A DNA stretch of 64,000 nt from Aldrovandia affinis. Its lineage: Eukaryota; Chordata; Actinopteri; Notacanthiformes; Halosauridae. The notes beneath the pieces were generated by a model that saw nothing but the letters and a program-made list of their open reading frames with translations, did no database searches and had not been told where the DNA came from. Location: assembly GCA_029706075.1 (NCBI GenBank), contig JAINUG010000261.1:243807-307806 (forward strand), in the 5' to 3' direction. Of the stretch, positions 39,886 through 50,807 are shown in pieces. The position numbers were made by a program, and so were the translations under genes. Numbering within the stretch: position 1 is the first letter of the stretch; every line of letters begins with the position of its first letter.

Positions 39886-39979
39886 CTTTATATCTCTCCA
39901 GCACATCTTCATACGCTTGAGCGAATTCTTTCTCCTGGGAATGGGTTGTCGGCAGTAACCCCGGTACGTAGCCAGCCAT
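39886..39979 (-). CDS. macf1: MACF1/plakin alternative first coding exon (MAGY type)
   Basis: Minus-strand ATG in CGCCATGG context starts MAGYVPGLLPTTHS and runs to QAYEDVLERYK, 31 codons plus one base, then donor AAAG|GTAAGG (phase 1). This matches the alternative plakin first exon known best from dystonin (MAGY...YEDVLERYK), which splices to the exon beginning DERD..QKKTFTKW of the first calponin-homology domain. The phase equals that of the MSSSDEE exon 7.2 kb upstream, so both can feed the same next exon. No convincing splice acceptor precedes the ATG, so it appears to be a true first exon with its own promoter. MACF1 rather than dystonin is inferred from the neighbouring MSSSDEE exon and NDUFS5. 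The receiving exon is not in the window. Confidence 0.85.
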
Positions 39980-40950
39980 GGCGTTCCTGTTCCCGGTTAG
40001 CCGGCTCGGAACGGCCCCGCTACCTCAGCAATCCAGAGCAGTGGATCCGGGTCTTCGCCCAACGCAGCTGTCAATTCCGGTTACGTTCAAATCCACGGTG
40101 GATGTAGCCCCTTTCGTGTTTGATTGTATACTAAATAATTGACTTTTTAAAATTCATTAGCGACATTTAAAGCTCAAACCTAACTAGCTACATTCTACTA
40201 GCCTTTTTTTAGCTTCTTGAAAAAGCAAACAATTCAAACAAAATACAAAAATATTCTGCGTTTATATATTGTTTCTCTCCTTTGCGTACAAATCTGACTG
40301 CATAGATTATGTTTACATATTAAGCATAGTTATTTAATTAATTGCGCCGTAACTGTTTTATTAACCCGTACATAAATACAGACTCATCGGATGCAGTGCT
40401 AAATGAAGTCAAATCTTCTACGTCCGAGCCGGCGAATGCTTTTTGTGTGTGTGTGCGCGTCTGTCAGTGTGTCTAGCCTATGTTGGGGGTGGGGGGGGGT
40501 CGGAAGGGGCAGTGCTCTACGATTCCTTCCAAAATCAGAAGCGAGGCGAGTGTAATAATATCCGGACGCCGGCAGAAATATTCCTTTGTCGGTTGACGGA
40601 TTCTTGTTTCGACGGAACTCGCTTGGAAATCCTCCGCTCCTGTTCCGATCCATGCGTCCCAATGTAATGGCCGCTTCTAATATAGGTACAGCTTGTGTCT
40701 GTGACTCCCAGCCTGCCTCTCTCTCTCCTCCCTCTTGCGAAGAGAGCTCAGGTTTCTCTATTCTTCCTGCAGAGCCTGTCATCCATCCCTCTCCACCAGC
40801 CACGCCAGAAACATCCACCACAGGAAATTTATCACCGGGTCAGTAGCTGCCTGGAGTAAATTGCGTAGCGAAAACGCTTTGTCGCCACCGCGTGGCAGTC
40901 TCTGTTCAGCGCAATAGAACGTACTTTTTTTCTGCCCCATATATTCTCAG
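39980..40950 (-). promoter_or_regulatory. alternative MACF1 promoter / 5' UTR region for the MAGY exon
   Basis: GC- and CpG-enriched sequence directly upstream of the MAGY start, flanked by AT-rich DNA. The densest parts are 39985-40110 and about 40430-40920. It contains a minus-strand frame without stops (40821-40399), which is probably accidental. The transcription start was not located. The call rests on position and base composition. Confidence 0.55.
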
Positions 40951-43769
40951 CGCGTTCCGTAAAATAATCAGCTTCGCGGATAGTGACCGTAATAAAATTA
41001 CGCTGCGAGTGCCATCTACCGGCCGTGGAGAGTTAATTACCGGAATATAGCGGCTGCTGGGGAATGATACTGCAAATCACAGTGCATTTGACTGCCTCTT
41101 TTTTTACTCTTGCAAAAGTATATCATCAGACTAAAGGCTGCACATATATTAAACTGTTCAATTGGCTTGAGAATAAATGAACTCACCAAGCTCTTTGTCC
41201 TAATGATTGTGGAAACACACTACTCTCATTGACCCAGAAGTTATACCTGGTGTTTATCTGGGCATTCTGCAGAACAATACTGTAACTGTGGGACTTACAT
41301 GATCACAAAGCAAACAGCAGGTAACTGGTACAGTGTGCCACAATGAGAGGTGGAAACAGAGACCTGTGAGCCAGTGTCCATCTGCCTGAGCGGGTAAGCA
41401 GATCTTGCGAGGATCCGTCGAGGGTTAAGTCCGTCTTTGTTATGGAGCAGGTCGGTATGAGACAGAGGGGGGACAGGTGAAATGCGTGGCATAGGAGATC
41501 AGGCCTATGAGCGCACTTGACAGAGGCACCTGGCGGCAGGTATCGACAGGGGGGCGTTACGTTTCAAGTTGCGCAATATCAGGCAGAGGGACCGGAATGC
41601 TCCGTGGTCGACTTGTCCAGTCTGAGTGTAAATTCAGCGGTGCACGATGAGTGACATTGATTGGCAAGGTCTGTCAGCTGTTGCTTTGAGACCACATTAT
41701 GATTTCCCAACTTGGGCCATAGGGGAGCGAGAGAGAGTGAGAGACTGAGAGACAGGTCTTGAGAGAGTGTGGGAGAGAGAGGGAAGAGACTGAGGGAGAA
41801 TGAAGCTCCGGTGTCACCCATAGCCAGGATGAATAATTCAGATGAGAGGCACCCATTAAGATATCTCTCTCCGTTTCTCGGTCCCTCTCTTTCTCTCACA
41901 TAAACACGCCATCACACCTATACACACAAACACACAATCTGTCTGTAACTCTTCTGCCCCGTCCCCACATGTGCAGAAGCAGGTGCAAAGTCCAGAACAC
42001 AATCACGAACGGACAACAATAACAAGTGGAAACACAGACATCACTCAGGCCGACAGACGCACACAACCATACGCACAGGCTAGGCTGTGGTCTCAAGTTT
42101 CGGAAGTGCTGGTAGAGGTAAAGTAAATTGAGATGCCTGATCTTGTTGCTGGCCATCAATCGGCCTTACCACAGCAGACAAAAAGCCATAGAAGCCAGAC
42201 GACTTAGAAACTGGTTGGATACAGGCGGTTGAAGCAAGTTTGAAGGTAATTAATTTGAACCGGAGGGTTCAAAACTCAAGGTCAATGTCACACATTAATA
42301 AGATTCTCCCCATGCACCCACTGTGATGGCACTGGCTCCAACATGCATACAGTGAATTTATGTGTTACCTTTGGAAGAAGTTGGACATGCTCATTCAAGT
42401 GTTTTCATACATTCTAAAATAGATAATGTGCTTTCTCCCATCCATATCCAAGAATAAATCATTTTATCAAAGACTTAAGAAACAGCTTCAATTTCTACCT
42501 CATCACCATTACTGGAAAAAACATTTCTTATATTTCTTATATGAATATTTCATGAGTAGTATTACAACCATTATCTTTAAATATGGAATATATCAAATGA
42601 AATTCAAATGCATAAAATCAATGCCAAAGTCACCCATGAGGTACTTTGCTCGTGATTTAGCCCTCCCTCTGGTGGCCAACTGCACATACTGCACCATCTA
42701 ATTGAGCCAGAGGCAGTGGATGTTTTTTGTGTTGAACAATACTGCCAGTGTAATCATAGCTGCCTGAATCATCTCCCTCTCGTGCCCTGACAGCCTTGGC
42801 CTTTCAGCTGCTTCATGAGGGTGGTCTCTTAGACATAAATCTCACAGCACGGAACAGCTTCACAGCGCTGTTCACTTTTTACTCATTGTCCTTCAATCAC
42901 TCTTTGGCTGCATTCCAAACTTCAGAAAAGCACATATTGGGCAAAACAAACACAATCTATGTCAAATACATATCATTTCAGTGGCTGTGATACCTGGGTA
43001 TTTCTTTGAATGAAGAAGCTTTTTGCGTGAGCATTTTATGTAACTGACTTAATTCACATTTGACTTGTGACGTGACATCCCCTCCCCCTTTCCAGTCAAA
43101 ATGACTCAGCCAGAACCATTTATCCTTTCCCATCTGTGTTCATGTCATCATCACTCTTTCCTCCGACCTCCCCACTTTTTATGCTCACTCTCTTTTCATC
43201 TCCCAACCTCCCCCTCCTCCCTTTACCCTCTTGCTTCTTTCTTTCCTCCTCCTTATAGAGTCTATCCTTCACTCTACCTTTCTCTGTTTCCCTTCTCTCA
43301 CAAACTCAAATTAAAATTCAAATGCTCTCCTTCACTGTATATCACTGTTTGTTTTATTCTCCTTTCTGCTGCCCAGTGTCTTTCCTGCTCCTTCATAGCC
43401 ATGGAAACGGGAATACTCAATGTCTGTGTCCCCATGGCAACAGGGGACTAGCAGGAACAGGGCAGGACTGTCCTTGGAGCTGCCTGAGTAGAAATTCAGA
43501 CAGGAACACAGGCAGATTCCTTGACAACTCAGTTATGCACACAGCATGCGCACACATCATTTGGGACCTAAATGCAGACACATGCATGTAGGCACAATGA
43601 GACACAATGTACAATACCCTCCAAAATTATCCACACCCTTGATAAAGATGAAGGCTGTATAAAATAAAGAACTATATTGCACTATATTCTATGCTCAAAA
43701 ATTGAAAATTATATTATTTTATACAAATACAATTGGTTATAAAAGTATAAATATAAAATTTGGGAGGGA

Positions 43770-44638
43770 TCTTTAACCATTCCTCCATACAGAATCTTAG
43801 AATAAAAATACTAAAGATCCTTCCGGCTGCTCTTGTGGACTGGCCTGTTCAATTCAAAGCAAATTTTCGATCCGCTTCAAGTCTGGAGACTGAGATGGCC
43901 ATTTTGTGGTCAGTTAATCATTTCTTGGTTGAATTTGTGGTATGCTTGCAATCATTGTCTTGCTGAAAGATCTATTTGTGGCCAATGGATTGGTTTCAAT
44001 AGTTTCAGCTTCCTGGCAGAAGGAACCAGGTTTTTGGCCACAATGTCTTGGTACTGTCTTACTTAGTAAATGGCTTATTGATTCCATTGACCTTAACAAG
44101 AGCCCCAGGACCTATAGCAACCATAAAAGATTGACCACCATATTTCACGATATGACGTTCTTTTCAACATAAGTGTCCTTCTTCCGATGCCAAACCACCA
44201 CTGCATTTGCATGACAAAAAAGTTAAATTTTGGTCTCTTCTGACCATAACACCCGGTTCCAATGCCACTTAAACTCCATACACTTATTTCTGTTGATTGT
44301 CCTCAATAGAAACTTCTTTCCAAAAAGCCTATTGGCGTGGAGGTGGCATGTGATGGCATCTTCAAGGTGTAGTTTTGTAGATGTCCAACTGTGGCCCTTG
44401 GATTTTTCTTTTGTTCCCAAACCATGCCTCACTGTGCGTGGGGGCAGATGCAATTGTGTCCTCTAGCAGGCAGGTTTACCACTGCTCCAGTGGTTTGAAA
44501 CATCTTAATTATTGACCTAATATTGGAAAGAGGTGTCTTTAGTTTTTTATTCATTTGTTTATTGTTTAGATCTCCTGACTTGAGAAGGCCAACAACCCTT
44601 TGTCTTGTTTCCTCTGAGAGTTCTTTGCCTTTCCCCAT
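43770..44638 (-). pseudogene. Tc1-type transposase, frameshifted remnant
   Basis: Starts MGKGKELSEETRQRVVGL at 44638, the usual Tc1 N-terminal helix-turn-helix region. It continues through VVNLPARG, LPPRTVRHG and VLWSEETKIELFG (the second catalytic-Asp region), then QDNDCKHT (the usual QDNDPKHT block), and ends near EEWLKIP. These pieces lie in different frames with internal stops, so no functional enzyme is encoded. The C-terminal boundary is approximate. Confidence 0.85.
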
Positions 44639-44647
44639 GATGATGGA

Positions 44648-44865
44648 TGGTAGAGGCTAAATGCTTGATTTTACAGTGCGCATTACCGAACCGGAACCCT
44701 AAACCTAACCATAACCCTAACCCCTAACCGGAACCGGAACCCAAACCCTAACCACTAAACCTAACCATAACCCGAACCGTCAGTTACGATGGTGAATTTT
44801 GCGCATTTGATGTCACGGGCACTTCGCATGTCTGTCCTCTGGAGGGGGAGCATCTAGCCTCTACC
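44648..44865. mobile_element. 218-bp TIR element with telomere-like internal repeats, nested in Tc1
   Basis: Flanked by a perfect 9-bp duplication GATGATGGA (44639-44647 and 44866-44874). The ends are inverted: GGTAGAGGCTAAATGCT on the left and GGTAGAGGCTAGATGCT on the right, reverse-complemented (one mismatch in 17). The interior at about 44686-44785 is a degenerate series of CCCTAACC, ACCATAACC and CCGGAACC units. It has no coding capacity. A 9-bp duplication is typical of Mutator-like elements, but the superfamily is not established. Confidence 0.75.
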
Positions 44866-47209
44866 GATGATGGAGGACAAATGTATTCTACTTGTGTGCT
44901 ACCCCATTTTTATACCCTAGTGAAACAGGAAGCCATGGGAGGCCACCATGCAGTTCCCTTAGATTGAGATGAACTTTAAAAGTACCATGTTAATGCAGAT
45001 TCATTATTCTTTTCACACTGCAGTTCACAGGTTAAGCTTGCACAGACATGAGTCGGAGCTTTACACCAGCAAACTGTGGGCGCCCGATTGTGGAGGCGGT
45101 GTGTGACCAGACACAGACAACCCGACCGACTGAATCTGTCCCTCCCTGGGCGATGCTACCTCCGGTTATACGTCCAATAATGCCTCCAATTTTTCTCTGA
45201 GAAATGTTATTAGTATAAAATAATATAATTTACCCATTTTCTTTGCCTACAATACAGCTAATTAGCTGTACTGTTTATTTTATACAGCTTTCTTTGCTCA
45301 TATTTATCAAAGGTGTGAATATTTTTGGAGGGTACTGTGTATATAAAGACATTTGTAATTGTAAAAATACAAGTGCAAATGTAGCACCATTCATACAAAA
45401 AGTAAATGCCAGTATGAAAAGTTTTTGAATGTTAAATACTTTTGCATTGCACATCCATGTATTTATAGGCAGACAGTAAAACCTGATTTCTTATCAAATT
45501 ATTAAACTGATTATTGGCACGTTGGCTGATTAATAAACTTACAATGTTGCGATTTGCCTGTTGATCGTCCCCATTCCGAACAACCCACCACCCTCACCTC
45601 AACCCCCATCCACCCAAACTCCATAATTTGTACCCAATGCAAATTCCTGTATTTATAATCCAAACACAAAAGCATCTATACAAATGCCAAAGCAAGAATC
45701 AGAATGATAAAATGCCAAAAGATATATTGATACATATTGGATAGAAAAAATGAAAAGGGCAATATACACCATTTACTTTGGAATGAACAAACATGATCTG
45801 CTTTTACCTACTTGCACCAATTTCTTTTAAAAAACGCATTTCCATTTGCCCCTAAATCTGGGATGAGCACGCTGGCAATATGGATTTCAGACTTCATATA
45901 ACCCGGAAGCTTTACTGGTCACAATGACAAAATCCGACAAGCACATATCGCCACGAACATGTCCAGCGTCTAACTCAGCAATGATTCAAAAGCAGCATGC
46001 AGGAAGAAAAGCAAGGCATGAATCAATTCAGTGACACATAATTTCCAAGTTTACCAGCTGAGTGATGTAATGTCTGACTGGTGCTGAACTCAAAGGTTTT
46101 TAGTTACTTCTGTGGGATATGGAATGGTACATCCAGTGCCCAGGGGTCTAAACTTCGCATTTGTTCCTGCAACTCTGAGGTCGTTTCCACGGAGAGAGGG
46201 CACCGGCTCTGCTCAACGATTCAGCGAACGTCTCCGCCAGGGGTTTGCTCCCGCACATCCTGCCAACAGCACCTTGCGGTCTCAGCACTTGGCCGACAGG
46301 ACTCACCTATAAACCAGTTGTGTCAAAGGCGCAGCCATGATCGCGGCCAGACTAAATTCACACAGGGAGCCCATCCCTGAACCGTGACCATAACAGGACC
46401 GCAGTAGGGCCAGGCCAATGACAGCCAGTCAGAAGCGTACAGACACGAAAAACAGTATGTTGCATCCATCCAGTAACTAATGGCTGAACGTTTCTTATGT
46501 CACCTCTGTACCTCTTTCACCCACACCTCTTTCTCCTCCACATTGCACAGTGTTTTCAGTCTGATACACACCACACCTACAGTCCAGTAACACCGTATCC
46601 CTTCTGTTATTTCCAATGGTTTCCCAGGAGATGTCAATCAACAGCATTGTAGCACACAGCAATATGAAACCATGACAGCAAGCCTGTATCACATAGACAT
46701 AAATCTGCCAAGATTTTAGGACAGTAACTATCTATAGCACCTGTCCATTGCAACACACCCCTTCCTCTTTATTTCCCGCCCCCCCTCACTCTCCCTGCTT
46801 CCTTGTCAGCCCTGTCCCAGCCCTAACCCAGTTTCAGAAAAGGCCTCCACCAAAGCACACACCAAGAATCTGTTGCCTCTCTGCACTGTGAGACCGGCAG
46901 AAGAGTTCCATTCGATGAACAGTCCACTCTTGCCCCCCTTCCTCCCCTACTCCACGAGCAATGAGCAGTGCCAGAGTCTCCCTGCCACACCTGGTCTCTC
47001 CTTTCTCCTCCTCCCTTTCCCTGTCCTCTCTGCACTTCCTCCTCAACCCGGCCCAGCCCTCCCCTCCCCTTCCCTCTCCTCTTCTCTCTCTCTCCTCACC
47101 TTGGCTCCCACCTCTCCTCTCTCTTCTGTACCCCTCCTCCCCTCCCCACCCCTCCCTTCCCCTCTATCTCTTCTCTCCTTCTCCAAGGGTGTGTTGGAGC
47201 AGTGCCTAC

Positions 47210-47443
47210 CTGCCACACGTACTACAGCTCTCTCCGCAGGGTCCAGCACCGAGTCCTGGCTCTTGCGCTTGCGCCTCTCGTGTCGGGACAGGTTCCAGGG
47301 CAGGGTGTCCCCAGGGGCGGCAGGGTGTCCGGCGGGACAGGGTGACAGGGACCCCCGAGCGCTCGCTGCGGAAGGAACGCTCACTCACGCACGAGCGCTC
47401 GCTCAGGCTCTCCTCGTCTGAGGACGACATGGTGCTCCAGGAC
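47210..47443 (-). pseudogene. macf1: MACF1 alternative N-terminal exon (MSSSDEE type) with an apparent one-base frameshift
   Basis: Encodes the N-terminus of the canonical long isoform of microtubule-actin crosslinking factor 1, a giant plakin linking F-actin to microtubules. The ATG at 47430 starts MSSSDEESLSERS, followed by SERS repeats. After SERSG the family continues SLSPCP..GDTLPWNL..KRKSQDSVLDPAERAVVRVA, and all of that is present but one base out of frame. Five G (47356-47352) stand where four would keep the frame. With one G fewer the exon has 73 codons plus one base, equal to my recollection of the human exon, and ends GCAG|GTAGGC in phase 1. It begins with a splice acceptor (TTCTCCCAG|GTCC), so an upstream exon exists. 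As written the exon cannot be joined in frame to the common exon; a sequencing or assembly error in the G run is as likely as a real mutation. Confidence 0.9.
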
Positions 47444-47935
47444 CTGGGAGAAAAATAAAATATACATGTCAATCGTTTTAATATCAATCATATTCAATCA
47501 GTTAATATCCCATAGCTCAGTCAATCTAATCTAATATCCCATTGTCAATCTAAATTAGGATCAGTCTTACTTCAAAAACACGTATGCTAATCTCAAACGC
47601 AATGAACCATAAAAGTGACAGAATAAAAGAAAAGAAAAATATTTTTAGGTCAAATTTTTATCCCCAATTTCTTATTTTCTCTCCATGGCTAATAGCTAAT
47701 CATATAGATAAGGTCCATTACTACAACATCCTCCATCAAGTCAGAAGAGTGCAGGCAAGCACATGTTCTCCTCCAAAGATAAGCTGCGTGGTCATCAGGC
47801 ATCAGGGAGTATACTTCTGGCACTGGCAGAAACTGATGCCTGATGGACCACAGGACTATCTCTTGCGCAATGAGACAGACAGCCCTGCTGACTGAAGTTC
47901 ACCCTCCCTGTGAGACACTATGACCAATTACATTA

Positions 47936-48146
47936 CAAGAATTTAGCAAACACTCTTATCCAGAGCAGCTTACACAGCATACATTTTTTTTACATTCAGT
48001 CAATTCATAGAGATGGATATTTTACTGAAGCAATTCAGGTTAAGCACTTTGCTCAAGGGTACAGCGGCAGTGCCCCATTTGAGAATTGAACCTGCAACCT
48101 CTGAGTCTCAAGCCCATTCCCGAACCAATATACTACACTGCCACCC
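47936..48146 (-). mobile_element. SINE family 1 copy, inverted
   Basis: Starts with the reversed tail (TTTAGCAAACACTCTTATCC), then CAATTCAGGTTAAGCACTTT, and ends with the reversed head TATACTACACTGCC. Confidence 0.8.
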
Positions 48147-48944
48147 AATCATGTGCCAGCCCGCAGGGTTCAGGACACAGTAGGCAGTGGCATGCTCAGA
48201 ACTGGACTCGATACTAAACGCATCACTTCGCTGAACCACAGTGCTTTAGCACGACATGCCACCTGACAGCCCCATAAAAATAATTTGTTACACTCAGTGT
48301 AATGTTGCATAGGTGATCCATAATGCATTGATTCTTGCTGCTCACCGTGGTTAGAGTCAAAGCAATCAGAGCCATGAGCAGAGGGTCACAGTAAATTAAG
48401 ATGAGCGAAAATGATTCAAGCGAGTGAGCATTCCAACCGGGGAAGTATGGCGCACAGCTGTGTGAGCAGAGATGACAAGAGGGTTGGCTCTGGTGCTGCT
48501 GAGTCACTCGGGGAGGTGGGGGGGACACCTAATGAGGCCCTCACGGAGGTTCTATAAATACAGGAGAGGGTGCGGATCGATAGTGGAAGCTCAAACCAGC
48601 TCGGACCATCGGGTCAGTTTTCTCATTCGATCGGCGGGAGGGAGGAGCAGGGGCCCCTGGGAGCTGGCCTAGCTCCCCTGTCTATCACCCTGCTCCACTC
48701 CAGCGGAGCCAGCTGCAGATCAATACCCATGACCACCTCAGTGCTGCAGGAACCGGGCGCGCCTTCTCCCCTGTCACTCACCAGTGACACACCAAACCCA
48801 CACTCCACACCCCACTATCTACAGGCCACCCCCTACATCCCAATCGCCACATCCCAAACCCCACACACAGACACATACATACATATATTATAAACTCAAT
48901 TCTTTGTTTCTGGGCATTGTAAAAATTATATACAACCCCTTGAA

Positions 48945-49243
48945 CTCTGATTTATTTTTTATTTTGTTTCTGATTTTATCCCGTCTTTCTCCCAATTTAG
49001 TAGCCAATTACACCCGCTATTTTAAGATCAATCCCTCCCTCGTAATTTGCTGCTGTAGCCCTGTGGCTGGCGACGAAGGCGGAGTATCGTCTCCTCTGAG
49101 ACGGGGCTCGGCAAGCCGACGACCTCCCCCCCTCCCTGGAGCGGACAGCCAATTGCCGCCCCCGAGGGCACTCCCGGCCAGAGCCGACTCTGGCGCGGCC
49201 GGGGAATCGAACCCCGGTTGCCGTGGCCAGCGTCGGACAAACG
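48945..49243 (-). mobile_element. SINE family 2 copy, inverted
   Basis: Reverse orientation: TCTCCCAATTTAGTAGCCAA, then GGAGCGGACAGCCAATTGCC, then the reversed B box GGGGAATCGAACCCCGG. Confidence 0.8.
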
Positions 49244-49559
49244 TTACTCTGATTTATTTGACTGGCATCTTCTCATCTCAGCAGGTAAGAAGATCCTAGT
49301 CAGGCAGTCGGTGAATCTTGCCCTCTATACTGTCCATACAGGCCCTGTGCTTACTGTGTCCTCTTCAGCACATAATTTATATATAGCTAGCACATTACCC
49401 TATTTAGGGCAAGTGACACAGCCCACATACGGTATTTTACACATACTTAGTTGTATTTATTCTGATTTAGTTGTGCGCTCAGCCTCGCCCTTGATTTGAA
49501 CCCAAAACCTGGCTAGGTCTATTTAGCTAAGCAGGAAGCAGCAAATAACAATGATGCAT

Positions 49560-50070
49560 TTTAATTAGCGGGCACCTTTCTTCACACTCAAGGTCACCTT
49601 ACATAAGATCAAGAAAAAACACAAACGATGACAAAACAAACCAGTACAGGTTAAAGAACATTTAAACATCACCACGTCGACACCAAAACAACAGTGAACA
49701 AAGTGGAACCAAAAATAGAAATCTAAATGATGTACAATAGGGTAGACTGGGAAAGAGACCAGTAGGACTATGAGCCTGAGTAAACTACAGTGAAAAGGTG
49801 GGTCTTGAGCTGTTTTTTGATAGATGATGCAGTGTCAGAGGAGCGGATGTGTTGGGGGAGGCTATTCCAGAGTTTGGGTGCAGCAGAACTAACAGACCCG
49901 TCACCTTGGCCGGCAGATGAGGAGCAGAGGGAGTGGGATGGTGCGTACTCAGAGGGAAGGTCAGATAGATAGGTGGGGCTAAATCACGAAGGCCTTCATA
50001 AGTGAGAAGAAGGATTCTGAGTTGAACTCTGTATTTAATAGGTAGCCGCCAGCGGAGCTGGTAGAGTTAA
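49560..50070 (+). repeat. probable fish interspersed repeat
   Basis: Contains GGTGGGTCTTGAGCTGTTTT, GGAGGCTATTCCAGAGTTTG and GGCCTTCATAAGTGAGAAG. These phrases resemble a common teleost dispersed repeat. I recognise the style but cannot name the family. No coding frame. Confidence 0.5.
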
Positions 50071-50655
50071 CTGTGGTGAACTTCCCTCCGCGTTCTCCAG
50101 GCTGGCTCACTCCTCTTTGCCTGCTGTTCCCTGACAGCACATTCGTTCTGTGGCAGGCTGCAGTTATAAGGAGTTATAAATAGAGAGAGAATGGGGTTCA
50201 AAGTCGTGCTGTGTTATTGTGCGTGCTGCACGATTCAAATGGGGGAATTCAATCACTTCTTTCGCCTTTGTTGCTTTTTTTCCTCTCTCTGACAGCATAC
50301 GGAAAGGAACGCACAAAGTCACACAATCGCGCAGTCGAATGGCATTCTGATGCAGAACAGTTCAGTGCAATTAATCATTCATTACTCTGACTAGCATGAA
50401 GAAACAACATATTATGTAAAATGCCCAGCACATCACAAGAAAACATTCCTAAAATCTCACGCAGCGTCATGGGCTTTTAGGGCTCCTCGTTAGACGCAAT
50501 TAAAGCGTCCACTCAAACACGGACGACCTCATCACCACGCTGACACTGCATGTGTACAGTTAAGAGTATGCCTGTTCCCCAGCCCTTCTGGGCATATGCT
50601 ATGAGCTATGAGTAACACTAACATACTGACAAAACAAGACACCCTCACTGGATAC

Positions 50656-50656
<1 letters not shown>

Positions 50657-50720
<64 letters not shown>

Positions 50721-50751
50721 TTGTTGCTGGTGTACTGCTGACAAACTACAG

Positions 50752-50803
<52 letters not shown>
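50657..50803. repeat. adjacent (CA)n and (GA)n microsatellites
   Basis: CA run to about 50719, a 33-bp spacer, then a GA run from about 50753. Confidence 0.97.

Positions 50804-50807
<4 letters not shown>

Larger units (their letters stand above)
43610..45341 (-). mobile_element. Tc1/mariner-type DNA transposon, inactive
   Basis: Inverted termini: the left end reads TACAATACCCTCCAAAATTA and continues to CCCTTGATAAAGATGA. The right end, reverse-complemented, reads ACAGTACCCTCCAAAAATAT and continues to CCTTTGATAAATATGA. Both abut TA, the Tc1 target (43610-43611 and 45340-45341). A broken minus-strand transposase lies inside. The total length of about 1.73 kb includes a 218-bp secondary insertion at 44648-44865, so the original element was about 1.5 kb, normal for Tc1. 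Confidence 0.9.
39980..47209 (-). other. interval between the two MACF1 first exons
   Basis: Intronic for transcripts that start at the MSSSDEE exon. Apart from the promoter-like block next to the MAGY exon and the Tc1 element, 40960-43600 and 45350-46900 contain nothing I can name. 46910-47200 is C/T-rich and lies just downstream of the MSSSDEE donor. Confidence 0.5.

Noticed and set aside
43914..44172. Plus-strand frames within the Tc1 element
   Set aside because: Antisense shadows of the broken transposase.
44686..44785. True interstitial telomere
   Set aside because: The CCCTAA-like units are degenerate and enclosed by inverted repeats and a target duplication, so they belong to a small mobile element.
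46873..47458. Plus-strand frames of 165-182 codons
   Set aside because: They lie antisense to the MACF1 exon and its C/T-rich flank.
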